Of a stretch of 64,000 nt of DNA, positions 60,513-64,000 are shown in pieces. Made by a program: the position numbers and the translations under genes. The stretch is from Benincasa hispida. Its lineage: Eukaryota > Streptophyta > Magnoliopsida > Cucurbitales > Cucurbitaceae. The number at the start of each line of letters is the position of its first letter. Positions within the stretch are counted from its first letter, which is position 1. The notes under the pieces are model-generated. The model did no database searches. It was given only the letters and a program-made list of their open reading frames with translations, and had not been told where the DNA came from. The stretch lies in assembly GCF_009727055.1 (NCBI RefSeq), contig NC_052357.1, positions 9,859,541 to 9,923,540 on the forward strand, written 5' to 3'.

Positions 60513-61794
60513 GAAACCCGGAATATCCTTTGTTTGGTTTTTGAACTCTCATTCCTTCGACACTTTAATCATTAATTATCTATCTGCATTTTACTTATTA
60601 TTATTCATTCAAAAAAATTGTGTTAAAAGAATGTTGTTTTGTTTAAAATTATTTGACCCTTACTGTTTTTGGTGCAACGATCGAGGCATAGGATTACGGA
60701 TGTGTTTCACGAAGAAGCTTCTCATCTTACTTCATCACCGCAATCCAAAGAAGATAGATCACTGCAAAGAATGATATATCAATACATAATGCGGGCGACA
60801 ACGCAATTTTAGGGGTTTTATTCTTCCTTCACTCTATTTCAAATTTTGCGTTATCGCATCGCATTTTAGTCTTAAAAGTTTTATCATTGCATCCTCTTTG
60901 ATTATCGCAATCATTTAATATTGATAAATTTAGTAAGTTACCGCATACTGTCTCTTTGCCAATTATGATTTGAATGATGAAAAATATGCTTTTATTTCTT
61001 TCATATATACTAGAGTCAACTTAACTTTAAGATAGTCACCTCATGAAATATTTCTAGAAGTTAGGGGTTTGCTAGATTTCTTTCAAACTCCCTTTACGAA
61101 GCTTTCTAAGAACATCGCATGACTTATTTCAATCTTTTGGCAATGAGGACATTGCCACATTTTAAATTTGGGGGTGAGGTATTTATTTTCGACCTTGCTA
61201 TTTTGAAAGAAAAAAATTGAGAATAACAACTCCACTATCAATGCAATGGGAAACCCATGTTGATAAGAGTTAAGTTGTGAAGGGCACTTATCCATAGTTA
61301 GATGTCCGCATGACACATGTGAAGGCAAGCCAAAACAAAAGTAAGTCACCAGGATCAACGCATAAATAAATGACCGCAACTCCACTGCCAAGTAGGTATG
61401 ATTTTAGTCTGAGGAAGAGGACATTACTCGTAGTTGGATGTCCGCATGACACACGTGGGAGCAGACCAAAACGAAGGCAAGGCACTTGGATCAGCGCAAG
61501 GTCAGAAAAAAAAAATAACAATGTCATGAAATATGCAAGGATAAAATCATTTGATACCCCGATAGAAAATTTTTCTTTTTGAAATAAATCATGCGATGTC
61601 CCGGAAGTTAGTAAAGTTCTTTTGAAGGCTAAGTTTGCAATCCCTAGGTCTTAGAAATATTTTAAGAGGAGACTTGAATAAGACTTAAGGAAACTTTGGT
61701 ATATAGGATTTGAATGAAGTATCCTTGAGAAATCTAGGAAAAGAACATTGCGGTCGACTTGCTAAAGGAAATCTTTAGCTTATGCTTGAGGACA
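60513..61794 (+). other. Athila 3' non-coding region without env-like ORF
   Basis: About 1.3 kb between integrase and the purine tract. The longest frames are under 105 codons and lack an Athila env-like pattern. TTTAAATTTGGGGGTGAGG at 61162-61180 looks like a purine-tract relic, a feature often seen internally in Athilas. Confidence 0.7.
61227..61500. repeat. Diverged ~150-bp tandem duplication in the Athila 3' region
   Basis: ACAACTCCACTATCAATGCA at about 61226 pairs with GCAACTCCACTGCCAAG at about 61377. GTTAGATGTCCGCATGACAC at about 61297 pairs with GTTGGATGTCCGCATGACAC at about 61432. The offset is 135-150 bp because of an indel. Confidence 0.8.
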
Positions 61795-61817
61795 AGAATT
61801 GTTTAAATTTGGGTTTG
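61795..61817 (+). promoter_or_regulatory. Polypurine tract of the Athila element
   Basis: GAATTGTTTAAATTTGGG followed by TTTG lies directly before the 3' LTR start. The purine content is modest compared with the internal copy at 61162, but the position is right. Confidence 0.6.
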
Positions 61818-63485
61818 TGATAACAGGCAGAAATGCACATTATCATAGTGCTAAGTTCTTAAACAATGCTAGCTTGCGTTGATAAAACATGTTAAATTGC
61901 ATCCAAAAAGCATCAAATTCATAATATTGCAGTCGCATGCGTTTATCGCATAGGAATAGTTGATTTTTGTATTTTTATGCAGAAAATGTGTTGACGCAAG
62001 GCAGAAATTGCGATCATAAGAAATCATTGGTCGAGCGCAGCATTACCGCAAGAATTTACGGTGATTATATTTGCAAACATTTGCTCAAGAAGGATTGCTG
62101 CAACTTGGTGGGCGTAACATGGTGGGTGCATCTGGTTGAAAGGCATAATCAATCACAATGGGATAGAAAGCTGATGACAGTCGAATCCGAATTAAGTTGA
62201 CAGCCGCTAACGATAACAAGTACATTCAACTTTTCGGTGACAAATATTCGGCGCATCAATCAGGAATTAAAGTCGTCCCACCTGTGCAATCATAAGATTG
62301 AAGCCGCCTTTCACCCTGAAAGTTTTATAAATACCAAAGGCATCCTTCAGAAAAGAGGTTCAGCTGTTTTAACGAGTTCACAGTTCTATTGATAGTTTAG
62401 CCTTGTTCTTAGATTTTCTTTCATTTTAAGGTGGATGCGAGAGAAGGAGGTTGTGCCGACAGATCGTTCTGGTAAGCTTGGGAGAGCGCCAGAAGCTTCT
62501 AGGACAGAGAGAGGGTCGACGCCTGCGGAAGCAGGAATATCTTTCGAACCGAATAGAGATTTACAGTGTAAAAGCCTTGGTCAGCAATGAATTGCTACCA
62601 GGCTCTCTACCTTTAACTTCCATTGTTATTTTGTACTCAACTCATTTATCAAAATGGAATTTACTTCTCTATATATGTTCACTCTCTGTTATTTACGCAT
62701 AAGTAGCTAAATCTGTTGAATGGGTTGAGAAGCATTTAGCTAGCACAACTGAGAATCTTCATTCTATGCGATTATCTTGTATTATATATGCTTCATTCGT
62801 CCATTAGAGATACTCAGGAGGGTAGTCTAAGGACAGGATCTAGGCTTGAGAAAGTCAGGTTAGAATCTAGGTTCGTGAGAGTCAGATTAGAACGCATAAT
62901 CAAGAGATAGGAGCTTAGGAATAAGCAATGTTTGCTATTAACACATCGTATGCATCCTAGAAATAGGATATGATTGTGTGCGGTCACCTTGCCTTTATGC
63001 ATCTTGCATCATTGCATAGGATAAGACTTAGGAATAAGTCTATGGACACTTTTCATTCAACACATGCGTCCTAGACTTAGGAGCATTGCATTTGCATTGA
63101 AAAATGACAGGTTATGCATGGTTGTAGCATGGTCGAATAGTCTGACGCATTCCCAAGTAACGCTAGCTAAAGACCTTCTCAACCTGTTCATCTACATACT
63201 CAATGCATCTATCATGGAATCCGACTTTTCTCAAATCTGCCGCATTTATTTATTTTTCATCATCGCAAACAACAACCTTAACAACTATCGATTTATTTGG
63301 TTATCACAATGTTTTCCTAAAAATTATCACCGCAACCTATTTTCACAAGTTCCTGAGTTCGACCCTGGACTTACCAGGAAACTCAGTGGAGTTTACACTT
63401 GGATTCTGCTGAGGAAACTTGAGTGCTCAACGCAATTTCACCATCACATTTCATCCACATTTCCACATCATAAAATAATGCATTA
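61818..63485 (+). repeat. 3' LTR of the Athila element
   Basis: 1668 bp, aligned with 53337-55012 throughout. The terminal bases are TGATAACAGG and TGCATTA. The last base pair differs from the 5' copy (TA for CA), so the end was placed by comparison with the 5' copy and the flanking GCTAT. Confidence 0.9.
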
Positions 63486-63490
63486 GCTAT

Positions 63491-64000
63491 CGCATAGTAG
63501 ACTGCTTATCATTTAGGAGGAGCTACACGATCGTGTAGGATTTACTGAACGATCGTTTAGGAAAAGGTACACGATCGTATAGTAAAATTGGCACACTATA
63601 CGATCATTTAGAAAAGCTATCCGATCGTGTAGGTAGTGTGCGATCGTTTAGCGCGCGGTGGACGATCGTTTAGGCCGAGAAGAGCTATCGTATAGTCTCT
63701 TGATTTTGTTAAGCGATTGCTTATAACAACACTAGCGCGCTCTTGAAATCTTTTGGGCAATTGACGAACGGGGCCATAAAAAATGAAATGATTTCATTTT
63801 TTATTTCATCGGTTACAATAATCGACTCATTCCCACTAACCCACGTCCAAACGTGAAAATTGGCTTAATTATCATATAATTATCCAATTAATTAATTAAT
63901 AAATATAATCATATTATATTTTTATCCTATAGTTTGATATCACATATCTACTATAGTATTTTCTCCTCTACTTGATATAAATCATATTTATATCTAATTT
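63491..64000 (-). mobile_element. Family B-like copia LTR, part (runs off the window)
   Basis: On the minus strand the segment from 64000 to 63780 follows the same order of AT-rich blocks as 4430-4600 of the family B LTR (ATATATCTAGTGGAGGAG-like start, ATTGGATAATTA). It then enters a GATC-motif cluster. It was split by the Athila insertion and continues at 53336. The LTR start lies beyond the window. Confidence 0.65.
63527..63695. repeat. Eight GATC-centred motifs at ~21-bp spacing
   Basis: The 12-base motif ACGATCGTTTAG and its variants start at 63527, 63549, 63571, 63600, 63621, 63640, 63662 and 63684. The last has lost its GATC core (GCTATCGTATAG). Steps are 22, 22, 29, 21, 19, 22 and 22. 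The sequence between motifs is not conserved, so this is a motif array and not a simple tandem repeat. Confidence 0.85.

Larger units (their letters stand above)
53337..63485 (+). mobile_element. Athila-type Ty3/gypsy retrotransposon, 10.1 kb
   Basis: LTRs of about 1.68 kb (53337-55012, 61818-63485) bound the element, with a tRNA-Asp primer site, gag, protease, RT (in an N gap), RNase H, integrase, a long 3' non-coding region and a purine tract. Flanks are ACTAT (53332-53336) and GCTAT (63486-63490), a 4-of-5 target duplication. The LTR ends are TGATAAC and GCATCA/GCATTA. In the first 160 or so bases I count 12 differences between the LTRs, 10 of them transitions. Plant Athilas often have an env-like ORF after integrase; none is seen here. 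Confidence 0.93.

Noticed and set aside
1..64000. CRISPR arrays, bacterial operons or phage genes
   Set aside because: No short regularly spaced direct repeats with unique spacers of the right kind; the ~21-bp motif array at 63.5 kb has spacers far too short, and the content is plainly plant nuclear DNA.

Overview
The window looks like nuclear DNA of a flowering plant (eudicot). It is AT-rich, has spliced genes with GT/AG introns, and is dominated by plant LTR retrotransposon lineages: Ty1/copia, Athila-type and Tekay/Del-type Ty3/gypsy. A cucurbit would fit the style of these repeats, but that is a recollection-based guess and not something proven here. I see one intact host gene, one decayed host gene, and a deep stack of nested, broken mobile elements. 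A block of 775 Ns (57948-58722) and a single N (3473) are assembly gaps.

Left part (1-20.5 kb). The 3' end of a plus-strand copia element (family B, 1-5352) has its LTR split by an Athila-like solo LTR (2429-4268, target duplication CGTAC). It abuts a minus-strand LTR of a related copia family (family A, 5578-7511). After a gene-poor AT-rich stretch comes a complete but disabled 4.5-kb minus-strand copia (10069-14608, target duplication ATAAC, integrase core missing). Next is a minus-strand Tekay-like gypsy remnant (14950-20497). Its LTR/primer-site junction was hit by a family A solo LTR (15858-17739, target duplication GTCAC).

Middle part (20.5-41.5 kb). This holds most of the non-LTR sequence. 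A clade-A-like PP2C phosphatase survives as a pseudogene lacking its first coding exon (25311-27064). Two small Tourist-like MITEs and a LINE fragment follow. The intact gene is a six-exon cytokinin-type histidine phosphotransfer protein (AHP4-like, 36356-38340). It relays phosphate from membrane histidine kinases to nuclear response regulators. Downstream lie a three-copy tandem repeat of about 0.6 kb and a 77-bp minisatellite.

Right part (41.5-64 kb). A decayed PIF/Harbinger DNA transposon on the minus strand carries a Myb/SANT ORF and a DDE transposase. Just upstream of the transposase, a small ORF has the RNase H1-type hybrid-binding (viroplasmin-like) domain and could once have been spliced to it. 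Then come copia fragments, including a family A LTR flanked by a purine tract on one side and a primer site on the other. Last is a 10.1-kb Athila element (53337-63485) inserted into a family B LTR that continues to the window end. That LTR carries eight copies of a GATC-centred motif spaced about 21 bp apart. Most premature stops in the Athila pol can be explained by C-to-T or G-to-A changes, as expected for methylated, silenced DNA.
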